From: Kiritimatiellia bacterium
Lineage (GTDB): Bacteria; Verrucomicrobiota; Kiritimatiellia; CAIQIC01; Lenti-01
DNA length: 33,790 nucleotides
Direction of reading: 5' to 3'
Assembly: GCA_017540905.1 (NCBI GenBank)
Contig: JAFYAC010000008.1
Coordinates: forward strand, 1-33,790
The position numbers and the translations under genes were made by a program. The notes below the pieces were generated by a model. It made no database searches. It had not been told where the DNA came from and saw only the letters and a list, made by a program, of their open reading frames with translations. Positions 7,113 to 14,848 of the stretch are shown one piece after another. The number at the start of each line of letters is the position of its first letter. Position 1 is the stretch's first letter.

Positions 7113-8322
7113 GATTCTGTCCCGCCCTCAACGCTTCCGAGCCAGCCTCGAAAAGTTCCACAATCTTGGCCCGGGCATCCTGTTCCGCCGAAGTTGCATT
7201 GTCCTTTCCCGCCGATTCCAGTTCCTTCCCAAGCCGGACCTTTCTCAAAAACACGTCCCCGCCGGCTGCATCCCCCCCATTCTCCTTCCGGGATTCCGTT
7301 GTCCGGGGCTTCGCCGCGTTCTCGCCCGCCAGAGAATCCACGAACTCCCCGCAGGTGGCAAACCGTTCCTTCGGGACTTTTGCCAGCGCCCTCCGCAGGG
7401 CCGCCATCGGGGCGGCGCCCACGCCTTCGATGTTCCGCACGCGGCCAGCGAGGACCGCTCTGTGGAGCACTTCCGCATCGGCACCCTCGAAAGGCAGGCA
7501 CCCCGCCAGAAGCTCGTAGGCGGTGACGCCGAGGGCGTACTGGTCCGTGCGGGCATCCTGTGGCTGACCCTCCCACTGTTCGGGAGCCATGTAGGGGCGG
7601 GTGCCGCTCGTCCGGCCCGCTTCGCGGCTCACACGGCTCATGCTCGTGCGGATTTGCGCCGCCAGACCGAAGTCCAGCACCTTCACCCGCCCCTTCGCAT
7701 CGACCATCACGTTCCCGGGCTTCACGTCACGGTGCACGACCTTTTCCGAGTGTGCGTAGTCCAGCGCCGATGCCACCTGCCGCAAGACCGGAACCGCGTC
7801 CTCCAGCGGGACACCCGCTCCCTTCCGTTTTTGCCGGCTCCAGCGGCGGAGGCTCTCCCCCTCCGCCAGTTCCATGACCAGGTGGTATTCTCCCCGCCCG
7901 TCCTTTTCCAGTACCCGGACCCCCGCGATGTTCGGATGGCTCAGCTTGTATACCAAGCGGAAATTTTCGCGGACTTCCTCCATTTCGTCCCGGTTCCGCC
8001 CCACCTCCGGCGGCAGCGACTTCACGGCCACTTTCACACCGCCCACCGTATCCAGGCACTCGTACACCACCCCCATCCCTCCCTCTCCCAGTTCCCGCTC
8101 CACCACGTACCGGCCCAGAATCGTTTCCCCGGCCTTCCAGCGCCGCGTCCCGGCCGTTCGCCCGCCGTCCACGATTCCCTCGGGCTTGAGCGTTTCGAGA
8201 TCCCCGATGGATTCCGCCGGATCCCCCCCCCCTTCGCCATCCGACACCCCTTCTTCGCGCCGGGATTCCTCGATCCGTCCCAACGTCGGCAAATCTCCAA
8301 AAGACTTCTCCTCGTTCTCCAT
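7006..8322 (-). CDS. Ser/Thr protein kinase (PknB/Hanks type)
   Basis: 438 aa from ATG 8322, chosen over the ATG at 8349 because GGAG sits 10 nt upstream. A soluble N-terminal tail of about 65 residues precedes a complete Hanks kinase domain: glycine loop LGEGGMGVVYE, VAVKSLP lysine, HRDVKPGNV catalytic loop, DFGLAA, MAPEQW and DQYALGVTAYELLAG. The C-terminus includes LFARAEEGLATWR and ends in a charged RIEKERKEEEKN tail inside a purine-rich tract (about 7006-7040). In the +1 frame this tract continues into the coiled coil of the FGE-like protein. Kinase-FGE fusions are known in PVC bacteria, so the stop here may reflect a frameshift, an ordinary overlapping gene pair, or a sequencing error. 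Confidence 0.88.
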   Translation of the reverse strand: MENEEKSFGDLPTLGRIEESRREEGVSDGEGGGDPAESIGDLETLKPEGIVDGGRTAGTRRWKAGETILGRYVVERELGEGGMGVVYECLDTVGGVKVAVKSLPPEVGRNRDEMEEVRENFRLVYKLSHPNIAGVRVLEKDGRGEYHLVMELAEGESLRRWSRQKRKGAGVPLEDAVPVLRQVASALDYAHSEKVVHRDVKPGNVMVDAKGRVKVLDFGLAAQIRTSMSRVSREAGRTSGTRPYMAPEQWEGQPQDARTDQYALGVTAYELLAGCLPFEGADAEVLHRAVLAGRVRNIEGVGAAPMAALRRALAKVPKERFATCGEFVDSLAGENAAKPRTTESRKENGGDAAGGDVFLRKVRLGKELESAGKDNATSAEQDARAKIVELFEAGSEALRAGQNHVAGGLFARAEEGLATWRKSRETRIEKERKEEEKN

Positions 8323-8449
8323 GCCGATGCTTCTCCAATCGGCAAGCATTCTCCCCCATCCCGCGCCTCTCCGTCAATCCCTGCCTTGTGCAGGGGATTC
8401 GACTGGAACAACTGACAGGAACGCGACAGGAACACACCATGCGCCCGGT

Positions 8450-8486
8450 CCTCCGTAAACGAGTCCTGCCCCGTCGCCAACCCGCT
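8450..8486 (+). repeat. Right 37-bp direct repeat bracketing the kinase/FGE block
   Basis: Matches the 3' end of the secretion ATPase gene (5509-5545) at 33 of 37 positions. It lies about 130 bp upstream of the kinase start and directly before the first palindrome cluster. Confidence 0.65.
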
Positions 8487-8496
8487 CCCCAAAAAG

Positions 8497-8599
8497 TTTT
8501 CCAATGATTGGAAACTTTTTTTCCAATGATTGGAAAAATTGACCCGTTTTTTCCAATGATTGGAAAAATTTTTCGCAAGTTTTCCAATGATTGGAAAAA
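8497..8599. repeat. Cluster of four phased TTTCCAATGATTGGAAA palindromes
   Basis: Four copies of TTTCCAATGATTGGAAA with T/A flanks, each a perfect inverted repeat around a central G. Centres are at 8506, 8528, 8558 and 8589, with spacings of 22, 30 and 31 bp, close to two and three helical turns. The cluster lies between the kinase cassette and the dnaA upstream region. The remaining gap to dnaA carries DnaA-box-like sites and a promoter. Confidence 0.9.
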
Positions 8600-8739
8600 A
8601 TTTTCGGATCCGGGGACCTGGCGGGTCCGTGGGCGGATTGCGGGACGGTGGAAGGAGTTGGGACGTTTGGCGCGCGGGCGTGTGAATTACTTCCCGGAAA
8701 AGGTGCGGTTTTCCGGGGGGCGGGGGTTCTATCGGCGGG

Positions 8740-8970
8740 TGTTATCAACCACTTGAAGCGATTGGAAGGCTGTCAAGCGGTTTGAGAGAAAAAAAACGTG
8801 CATACAAGATGCAGTGTCTCCAAAACGGATATCCACCTACATGTTGTTGAAAACACTTTTTTGCCGGAGGACGGGCCGCTTGGCTTGCCAAGGGGGCGGT
8901 CGGCCGTTATCGTCGGGGCCGTTTTCGGAGCCAAGGAAAGGATGGGCAGTGTGAACAACCTGTTGATAAC
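8740..8970. other. Candidate origin-of-replication segment upstream of dnaA
   Basis: Contains TTATCAACC (8742-8750) and, on the opposite strand, TTATCAACA (8961-8969), one or two bases off the DnaA box TTATCCACA, plus A-rich runs. It lies directly upstream of dnaA, a classical oriC position. The other candidate is the dnaA-dnaN gap. Assignment rests on position and few imperfect boxes. Confidence 0.3.
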
Positions 8971-9030
8971 TTTTCCGGGGCGATGGAACGGCGGGCGCCG
9001 GGAGTCATCGGCGTCCGGTCACCATTTGGT

Positions 9031-9059
9031 TTGTGCCGCGCGGGGTTTCGTGCGATAGT
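9031..9059 (+). promoter_or_regulatory. Probable dnaA promoter
   Basis: TTGTGC (9031-9036), 17-bp spacer, GATAGT (9054-9059) preceded by TGC, giving an extended -10. Predicted start near 9066, about 30 nt before the GTG start codon. Confidence 0.4.
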
Positions 9060-9095
9060 TGCGTGCGTCGCCCGCCGGGTAACAGGGTTTGTGTC

Positions 9096-10493
9096 GTGCA
9101 AGAGAAACAGGCAATTGAATACTGGAAGAAGGCGCGGGAGTTCCTCGCGGAAGTGCTGTCGCCGGACATATACGAGCGCTGGATCGGCGTCATCGACGCC
9201 GCCGGGGACGACCTCGGGGACAGCCAGCTGACGCTCACCGTGCCCAATGATTTCTACCAGGATTGGCTGGTGGAGAATTTCATGCCCCACATCCGCAAGG
9301 CGCTCTCGGCGGCGGGGTGCGAGAATCCGGCGATCCACTTCGCGGTCGACGCCTCGCGCCAGCTGCGGGAGATGCCGGAGGAGCGGCTCCAGGGCGGGGT
9401 GCCGCCGGCCGCGCCGGCGAAGTCTTCTTCGCGCAAGGCCGCGGTCCGCAGCTGCAACGTGGGGAGTCCGCTGAACCCGAAGAACACGTTCGAGAATTTC
9501 GTGGTGGGGCCGTCGAACACGTTCGCGCACGCGGCGGCGCTGGCGGTGGTGGAGGCGCCGGGCAGGGCGTACAATCCGCTCTTCATCCACGGCGGGACGG
9601 GCCTCGGCAAGACGCACCTCATCCAGGCGATGGGCGACGCGGTGCTCAAGGGGAAGAAGGGGACCGTCTGCTACATCTCCAGCGAGAAGTTCACCAACGA
9701 GTACATCCAGGCCATCCAGCAGCACGCCATCGCGGACTTCCGCAAGAAGTACCGCGGGATCGACATGCTGCTGATCGACGACATCCATTTCCTCGCCGGC
9801 AAGGAGGGCATCCAGGAGGAGTTCTTCCACACCTTCAACACCCTCTACGAGAACCAGAAGCAGATCGTCCTGACGAGCGACCGGCCGGTGAGCGAAATCG
9901 CGAATCTCCAGAAGCGCCTCGTCTCGCGCTTCGAGTGGGGCCTCGTCACCGAGATGGAGATGGCCAACCTCGAAACGCGCGTGGCGATCCTCCGCCGCAA
10001 GCGCGAGCAGATGGACTTGCAGGTGCCGGACGACGCGCTCTTCTTCATCGCCGAGCACATCCGCTCGAACATCCGCAAGCTGGAGGGGTCGCTGCTGCGC
10101 GTGACCTCGTACCTCTCGCTCACCAAGAAGGCACTCACGCAGGAAACCCTCGAGTACCTCCTGCGCGACACGCTGGAGCAGGAGAACCAGACGGCGCTCA
10201 CCATCGAGGGCATCCAGCGCCTCGTCGCCGAGCACTACGACATCCGCCTCGGCGACATGACGAGCAAGCAGCGGCCGCAGAACATCGCCTTCCCGCGCCA
10301 GGTCGCGATGTACCTCTGCCGCGAGATGACGGGCCAGTCGCTGCCGGCCATCGGCAACGCCTTCGGCCGCAACCACGCCACCGTCCTGCACGCCCACCGC
10401 CTCATCGGCCAGAAGATGAAGACCGACGCCGCCCTGCGCCAGACCATCCTCTCCCTCGAGCAGCGCCTCGGCACCGTCGCGGCCCCCAACTGA
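9096..10493 (+). CDS. dnaA: Chromosomal replication initiator protein DnaA
   Basis: 465 aa using GTG 9096; the encoded start [20 protein letters not shown] aligns with DnaA domain I. The upstream open frame has no family features, so a longer start is unlikely. Domain II is a short linker near 90-120. The AAA+ domain has Walker [10 protein letters not shown] (166-174), Walker [15 protein letters not shown] (from 225) and an arginine-finger region. Domain IV ends with the DNA-binding signature around [19 protein letters not shown]. The protein binds DnaA boxes and opens the origin. It is followed by dnaN after a 265-bp gap with DnaA-box-like sequences. The ribosome site is poor, as in several genes here. 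Confidence 0.97.
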   Translation: MQEKQAIEYWKKAREFLAEVLSPDIYERWIGVIDAAGDDLGDSQLTLTVPNDFYQDWLVENFMPHIRKALSAAGCENPAIHFAVDASRQLREMPEERLQGGVPPAAPAKSSSRKAAVRSCNVGSPLNPKNTFENFVVGPSNTFAHAAALAVVEAPGRAYNPLFIHGGTGLGKTHLIQAMGDAVLKGKKGTVCYISSEKFTNEYIQAIQQHAIADFRKKYRGIDMLLIDDIHFLAGKEGIQEEFFHTFNTLYENQKQIVLTSDRPVSEIANLQKRLVSRFEWGLVTEMEMANLETRVAILRRKREQMDLQVPDDALFFIAEHIRSNIRKLEGSLLRVTSYLSLTKKALTQETLEYLLRDTLEQENQTALTIEGIQRLVAEHYDIRLGDMTSKQRPQNIAFPRQVAMYLCREMTGQSLPAIGNAFGRNHATVLHAHRLIGQKMKTDAALRQTILSLEQRLGTVAAPN

Positions 10494-10758
10494 TGCGCGC
10501 GCGCCCGGCAGCCCTGTCGACAACCGCGTGCACCGGCGGTGCACAACCTGTCGAAAACCTCCCCGCCCTGTGGACAACGCCGGGTTGCGCACATTCCGCA
10601 CAGGGGGGAGGGGGCCTGTTGCGAACAGCCGCGGGACCGCAAAAGCCCCTTGAAAACAAGGCGTTGTGATGATATGCACAGCGTGAACAGGACATAAGAA
10701 TAAGAGAAATCAAAAAACTCTTTTTGAAAACCAACACTATCCCAACCGGAGACGGCAC
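10494..10758. other. dnaA-dnaN intergenic region, candidate oriC
   Basis: Opposite-strand TTGTCCACA (10569-10577) and TTGTCGACA (10515-10523) resemble DnaA boxes, and further TGCACAAC and TGTCGAAAA elements lie between. An A/T-rich tract follows from about 10666 to 10745, which could be the unwinding element. This looks slightly better than the region upstream of dnaA. No promoter for dnaN is obvious here. Confidence 0.4.
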
Positions 10759-11853
10759 ATGAAAATCAAAGTCAACAAGGACGCCTTCATCACGGCCCTG
10801 CAGCAGGTCCAGTCGGTGATCAACACCCGCAACCCCCTGCCCGTGCTGTCCAACGTACTCTTCCGCGCGGCGGACGGCCGCCTCGAACTGACCGGCACCG
10901 ACACCAGCCTCACCGTCAAGACCGCCATCGAGGCCGAAGTCGCCGAACCCGGCACCACCACCCTTCCGCCCAAGCGCATCTTCGGCGTCGTGCGCGAACT
11001 GCCCGTCGACACCGCCGAACTCGACATCAGCCCCGAGAACGTCGCATCCATCCACTCCGGCAGCAGCGACTTCAAGATCAACGGCCTCGGGGCCGAGGAC
11101 TACCCCGCGCAGGTCGCCCTCGACGGCGCCAAGACCTTCACCCTCGACCAGGGCGTCTTCAAGAACATGCTCCGCCTGACCAGCTACGCCGCCAGCACCG
11201 ACGCCAACCGCACGCTGCTCAACGGCGTCCTGCTGAGCTTCAAGGGCGGGCGGTTGAGCGCCGTCGCCACCGACAGCCGCCGGCTGGCCCTCGTCGAGCA
11301 GGAACTCGCCATCCCCGAGAGCGACGAAGCCGACCTCATCGTCCCGCTCAAGACCGTCGACGAACTCCTCCGCACTCTGGGCAGCGAAGGCGAAATCCGC
11401 ATCTCCGCCACGCCCAAGCTGGCGGCCTTCGAATACGGCAGCATCCTCGTCACCAGCAAACTCGTCGAAGGCGTCTATCCCAACTTCCGCCAGGTCGTCC
11501 CCCAGGCCAGCGGCGAGCGCGTCACCCTCGACCGCGACAGCTTCCTGACGGCGATCCGGCGCACCTCCCAGCTCGTCAGCGACGCGGTGAGCGGCGTCAA
11601 GCTCACCTTCGGCGCCGACCAGCTCGAAATCCTCGCCACGGCCCCCGACATCGGCGAAGCCCGCGAGCGCATGGCCGTCAAGTACTCCGGCAAGGACGTC
11701 ACCATCTCCTTCAACCCGGCCTTCCTGATGGACCCCTTGAAGAACCTGACGACCGACGAAGTCTACCTCGACCTCATCGACGACACCTCCCCCGGCGTCA
11801 TCCGCTCCACCGTCAGCTTCGTCTACGTCCTCATGCCCATCCGCCTGAGCTGA
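10759..11853 (+). CDS. dnaN: DNA polymerase III beta subunit (sliding clamp)
   Basis: 364 aa, the standard clamp length. It encircles DNA as a homodimer and tethers the replicative polymerase. Recognisable: [31 protein letters not shown] segment ([14 protein letters not shown]), [40 protein letters not shown] and the C-terminal YVLMPIRLS hydrophobic tail that shapes the partner-binding cleft. A GGAG ribosome site lies 8 nt before the ATG. It follows dnaA; recF is not downstream, its place being taken by a RAYT transposase gene 31 bp away. Confidence 0.97.
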   Translation: MKIKVNKDAFITALQQVQSVINTRNPLPVLSNVLFRAADGRLELTGTDTSLTVKTAIEAEVAEPGTTTLPPKRIFGVVRELPVDTAELDISPENVASIHSGSSDFKINGLGAEDYPAQVALDGAKTFTLDQGVFKNMLRLTSYAASTDANRTLLNGVLLSFKGGRLSAVATDSRRLALVEQELAIPESDEADLIVPLKTVDELLRTLGSEGEIRISATPKLAAFEYGSILVTSKLVEGVYPNFRQVVPQASGERVTLDRDSFLTAIRRTSQLVSDAVSGVKLTFGADQLEILATAPDIGEARERMAVKYSGKDVTISFNPAFLMDPLKNLTTDEVYLDLIDDTSPGVIRSTVSFVYVLMPIRLS

Positions 11854-11884
11854 CGTACCGCCCCCGGCGAAGGGCGCGCGCCCC

Positions 11885-12895
11885 ATGAGTTGCCGCCTCG
11901 ACGGCTTCGACTACACGCGCCCGCTCTACTACATGGTGACGCTCAAGAAGCGTCCCGGCGTGCCCGATTTCTCCACCCTCGCCCCGTCCGGCGCCCCGCC
12001 GCCGCGCGACGACCGGGGGCGCGAATGCTGGTTGCGCGCCAACGGAATCACGCGGGCATTCGCCCGGACCATCCGCGGCTTTGCGGGGAAGTGGCGGGGC
12101 ATTGCCCCCATCGAACACTTCATTGTCATGCCCGACCACCTGCACCTCCTGCTGAAAATCGAGGAGACACCGGACCGGCTCCCGCTGGGCACCTACGTCT
12201 TCCAGTTGGAAAAGGCGCTTGCAAAGGCGTTGTGGGAGGTGGTCGGGAGCGGGGGCGGCACGGTGGCCGCCCCGCCAAACGCCGATGCTGCGCCGGTATC
12301 CGTGTCTGGCCGGGCGGCCCCCGTGCCGCCCGTGTTCGAGAAAAACTGGCACGACTGGATCGTCATGAAGCGCGGCCAACTCGCCGCCTTCACCCGCTAC
12401 ATCCGCGAGAACCCCAAACGCGCATGGCTCCGCCGCGAAAACCGCCAATTCTTCACCCGCCCCGGAACCCTCGCCTTCGCCGGACGCCACTGGTTTTCCT
12501 ACGGCAACCCGGCCCTTCTCGACCTCCCCGTCCTCGAACCCTTCCGGTGCTCCCGCTCCTGGACCACCGACGGCCCCGAGTGGCGCGAAGCCCTGTCCCG
12601 CGCCGCCCGCACCGGTCCAGGCGGCGCGGGCGTGGGAACCTTCCTGAGCCCTTGCGAAAAAGCCTGCGGCAACGCCATCTACCGCGCCGGCGGCGCGTTC
12701 ATCGTCCTGTCCCCCGAAGGCTTCCCCGACCGCTGGCACCCCACCCGCGCCAAGGAAACCCTCTGCGCCGCCGGACGCATGCTCTTCCTCACCCTCTGGC
12801 CCCCGCAAGCCGCCCGCCCCGACAACGCCACCCTCCACCGCCGCTGCCACGAAATGGGTGCCGTCATCGCCTCCATCGGGGGCAACGCGAAATAA
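11885..12895 (+). CDS. REP-associated tyrosine transposase (RAYT, Y1/IS200-like HUH family)
   Basis: 336 aa. The HUH motif is at DHLHLLL (His85, His87) and the probable nucleophile is Tyr172 in RYIRENPKRAW, the pattern of single-copy RAYTs that process palindromic REP elements. Residues 123-149 are a Gly/Ala/Pro-rich stretch encoded by an internal 19-bp inverted repeat, apparently an in-frame insertion. From about residue 200 a second region (GVGTFLSPCEKACGNAIYRA, AFIVLSPEGF, GRMLFLTLWP) reads like a Rossmann/SLOG-type fold, as seen in some PVC and Bacteroidetes RAYTs. No flanking IS ends are visible. The 31-bp gap after dnaN makes co-transcription possible. Several palindromic repeats in the window are possible substrates. 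Confidence 0.85.
   Translation: MSCRLDGFDYTRPLYYMVTLKKRPGVPDFSTLAPSGAPPPRDDRGRECWLRANGITRAFARTIRGFAGKWRGIAPIEHFIVMPDHLHLLLKIEETPDRLPLGTYVFQLEKALAKALWEVVGSGGGTVAAPPNADAAPVSVSGRAAPVPPVFEKNWHDWIVMKRGQLAAFTRYIRENPKRAWLRRENRQFFTRPGTLAFAGRHWFSYGNPALLDLPVLEPFRCSRSWTTDGPEWREALSRAARTGPGGAGVGTFLSPCEKACGNAIYRAGGAFIVLSPEGFPDRWHPTRAKETLCAAGRMLFLTLWPPQAARPDNATLHRRCHEMGAVIASIGGNAK
12253..12331. repeat. Inverted repeat inserted within the RAYT coding region
   Basis: Arms 12253-12271 and 12313-12331 (GGGCGGCACGGTGGCCGCC and complement) match at 18 of 19. The segment keeps the reading frame and adds about 27 Gly/Ala/Pro-rich residues. Confidence 0.7.
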
Positions 12896-12954
12896 CAGCT
12901 GTTTTTCGCAACCCGCTCGCGGTCCTGCCGCCCTCCCCGACCGTGCCTTTCCGC

Positions 12955-12992
12955 AATCGACTGCATTCGAGTGCAATCGATTGCAGTCGATT
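12955..12992. repeat. Compound palindrome upstream of mtaD
   Basis: AATCGACTGCA (12955-12965) is inverted at 12982-12992, and the centre holds a perfect 12-bp palindrome, GCAATCGATTGC (12973-12984). The site is about 120 bp before the mtaD start and could be an operator. The gap 12896-13112 shows nothing else convincing. Confidence 0.5.
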
Positions 12993-13112
12993 TTCTCGCC
13001 CTGCCCCCCATTTTCCCGCTTCCCCCCCGCGCCCCGTTTCCTGTAGAGTGGGGCCCGGATCGGGCCCGGGCGCGCGGTGCGCCGGAGGCCGCATCCCGGA
13101 GGGCAATCGGCC

Positions 13113-14387
13113 ATGGAAAAACTCATCCTCGAATCCGCCTGGCTGGACGGCAGCCCGCGCGACGTGCTCGTTGCGGACGGCAAATTCGCCAACACCACGG
13201 GCGACCTCACCCCGCAGGACCGCGAAGACGCCGAAACCGTCGACTGCCGCGGCCTCGCCCTCGTCCCCGCCTTCTACAACGGCCACTGCCACGCCGCCAT
13301 GACCCTCCTGCGCGGCTACGCCGACGGCATGCCCCTCGACAAGTGGCTGCAGGAATGCATCTGGCCCTTCGAGGCGCGCCTGGGGCCCGGCGACATCGAG
13401 ATCGGGACCCGCCTCGCCGTCCTCGAAATGATCAAGTCCGGCACCGTCTTCTTCTCCGACATGTACTGGCAGCGCGAGATCACCATGCGCGTCGTCGAAG
13501 AAATGGGCATCCGCACCACCATCGGCGTCACCATCGCCGAAAACCTCGAGCCGCCTGAGCGCATCGAAGAACACTTCCGCTTCCTCGCCGAACACCGCTT
13601 CGAGACCGACCGCGTACGCCTGGCCGTCATGCCCCACGCCATCTACACCGTGGGCGAAAACGTCTTCCGCCGCTGCGCCGAGGTGGCCCGCGCCGAAGGC
13701 TACATCCTGCACACCCACCTCTCCGAGACCCGCCGCGAAGTCGATGACTGCCTCCGTACCCACGGCTGCACCCCCGCCGAACTCCTCGACCGCTGGGGTG
13801 CCCTCGGCCCCAATCTCGTCGCCGCCCACTGCGTCCACCTCACCGGCCCCGAGATGGCGCGCATGGCGGACGCCGGCGCCACCGCCATCCTGAACCCCTG
13901 CTCCAACCTCAAGCTCGGCAGCGGCATCCCGCCCATCGCGGCCATGCTCGCGGCGGGCATGAAGCTCGGCCTGGGCACCGACGGCGCCTCCTCCAACAAC
14001 AACCTCGACATGCACGAGGAAATGAAGATCGCCGCCCTTCTCGCCAAAGCCACCCCCGGCGGCACCGCCGAGACCCTCCCCGCCGCGCGCGCCCTCGAAC
14101 TCGCGACCGCCTCCACCGCGGCGGCCTACGGCCTCCGCGCCGGCCGCATCGCCGACGGCTACCTCGCCGACGCCCTCCTCGTGGACCTCGCCGACGAACG
14201 CCTCGCGCCCGCCCACGACTTCACCGGCAACTGGGTCTATTCCGCCGATTCCTCCTCCATCCGCTCCGTCCTCTGCGCCGGCCGGTTCGTCATGCGCGAC
14301 CGCCGCATCCCCGGCGAAGCCGAAATCGTCGCCGAAGCCGAACGCGCCGCCGCCCGCCTCGCCGGCCGCCCCCCGCGCCTCCCCTGA
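13113..14387 (+). CDS. mtaD: Amidohydrolase, probable 5-methylthioadenosine/S-adenosylhomocysteine deaminase
   Basis: 424 aa from ATG 13113, preceded by GGAGG. A metal-dependent hydrolase of the TIM-barrel amidohydrolase superfamily, expected to deaminate MTA or SAH to the inosyl derivative in methionine salvage. Visible: metal ligands His58 and His60 in NGHCHAAMTLLRG, ILHTHLSET (His200/His202, Glu205), AAHCVHL (His239) and Asp290 in LGTDGASSNNNLDM. The SSNNNLD sequence is characteristic of the MtaD/SsnA group. Specificity between MTA, SAH and other aminopurines cannot be told from sequence alone. The upstream compound palindrome at 12955 is a candidate control site. A small Cys-rich gene follows after 9 bp, probably in the same transcript. 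Confidence 0.88.
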   Translation: MEKLILESAWLDGSPRDVLVADGKFANTTGDLTPQDREDAETVDCRGLALVPAFYNGHCHAAMTLLRGYADGMPLDKWLQECIWPFEARLGPGDIEIGTRLAVLEMIKSGTVFFSDMYWQREITMRVVEEMGIRTTIGVTIAENLEPPERIEEHFRFLAEHRFETDRVRLAVMPHAIYTVGENVFRRCAEVARAEGYILHTHLSETRREVDDCLRTHGCTPAELLDRWGALGPNLVAAHCVHLTGPEMARMADAGATAILNPCSNLKLGSGIPPIAAMLAAGMKLGLGTDGASSNNNLDMHEEMKIAALLAKATPGGTAETLPAARALELATASTAAAYGLRAGRIADGYLADALLVDLADERLAPAHDFTGNWVYSADSSSIRSVLCAGRFVMRDRRIPGEAEIVAEAERAAARLAGRPPRLP

Positions 14388-14396
14388 GCAGCCCCC

Positions 14397-14642
14397 ATGA
14401 ACACGACCAAGGCCGATTACTGCACCTGCGCCGACCGCGCATGCCCCCTGCATCCCGCGAACCACGGCAAGGGCTGCACCCCCTGCATGATGAAGAACCT
14501 CCGCGCGGGCGAAGTCCCCAGCTGCCTCTGGAATCTCGTATCCACCCGCGAAGAGCGCCAGCGCGAGGGGTGCGACTACCGGATCGCCTCCTTCGCCGAG
14601 ATGGTCCGCCGCAAGACGCCCCCGCCATCCCCATCCCCGTGA
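14397..14642 (+). CDS. Small cysteine-rich protein (DUF6485-like)
   Basis: 81 aa. It contains CTCADRACPLHP, then NHGKGCTPCMMKNLRAGEVP and a C-terminal DYRIASFAEMV motif. At least five cysteines in CxC and CxxC spacing, with a histidine, suggest metal binding. This pattern matches the small DUF6485 family as I recall it; its function is unknown. It starts 9 bp after the mtaD stop on the same strand, so it is likely cotranscribed. The C-terminus trails into a proline-rich tail. Confidence 0.75.
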   Translation: MNTTKADYCTCADRACPLHPANHGKGCTPCMMKNLRAGEVPSCLWNLVSTREERQREGCDYRIASFAEMVRRKTPPPSPSP

Positions 14643-14680
14643 CCGCGCCCGCCGCCCGGGCGGTGGCGGCCCACGCAAGT

Positions 14681-14848
14681 TCTAGAGTATTCTGTGGCTC
14701 CCCAGACGTTTCCCAACCACAAGGTCGCGCGGAAGCGCGACCCTCCCGGTGCGTTCTCCACGGGGAGGGACGCGCTTCTGCGCGTCCGCGGTGGGAAATG
14801 GCCGGTGAGATAACGGCTCGAAGCCACACTGTTTTTGAAACCGCTCTA
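14681..14848. repeat. Palindromic MITE-like element, copy 1
   Basis: Ends in related inverted termini: left TCTAGAGTATTCTGTGGCT (14681-14699) and right 14822-14848, whose complement starts TAGAGCGGTTTCAAAAACAG. Inside, 14723-14747 and 14763-14787 are themselves near-inverted copies of a GGTCGCGC...GCGCGACC hairpin followed by CTCCC. No gene fits. The right end overlaps the TAG stop of the TPR gene. Copy 2 is at 15971-16113. Confidence 0.7.

Noticed and set aside
7874..8458. Plus-strand frames over the kinase
   Set aside because: Ser/Pro-rich shadows of the kinase; no ribosome site.
8497..8599. CRISPR array at the repeated palindromes
   Set aside because: Units are 17-19 bp palindromes with short, A/T-rich spacers and no cas genes.
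8508..8756. Frames reading METFFPMIGKI-like repeats
   Set aside because: They are translations of the palindrome array, with repeated PMIGK/PIIGK; not conserved proteins.
8907..10679. 590-codon minus-strand frame opposite dnaA
   Set aside because: Antisense shadow of dnaA.
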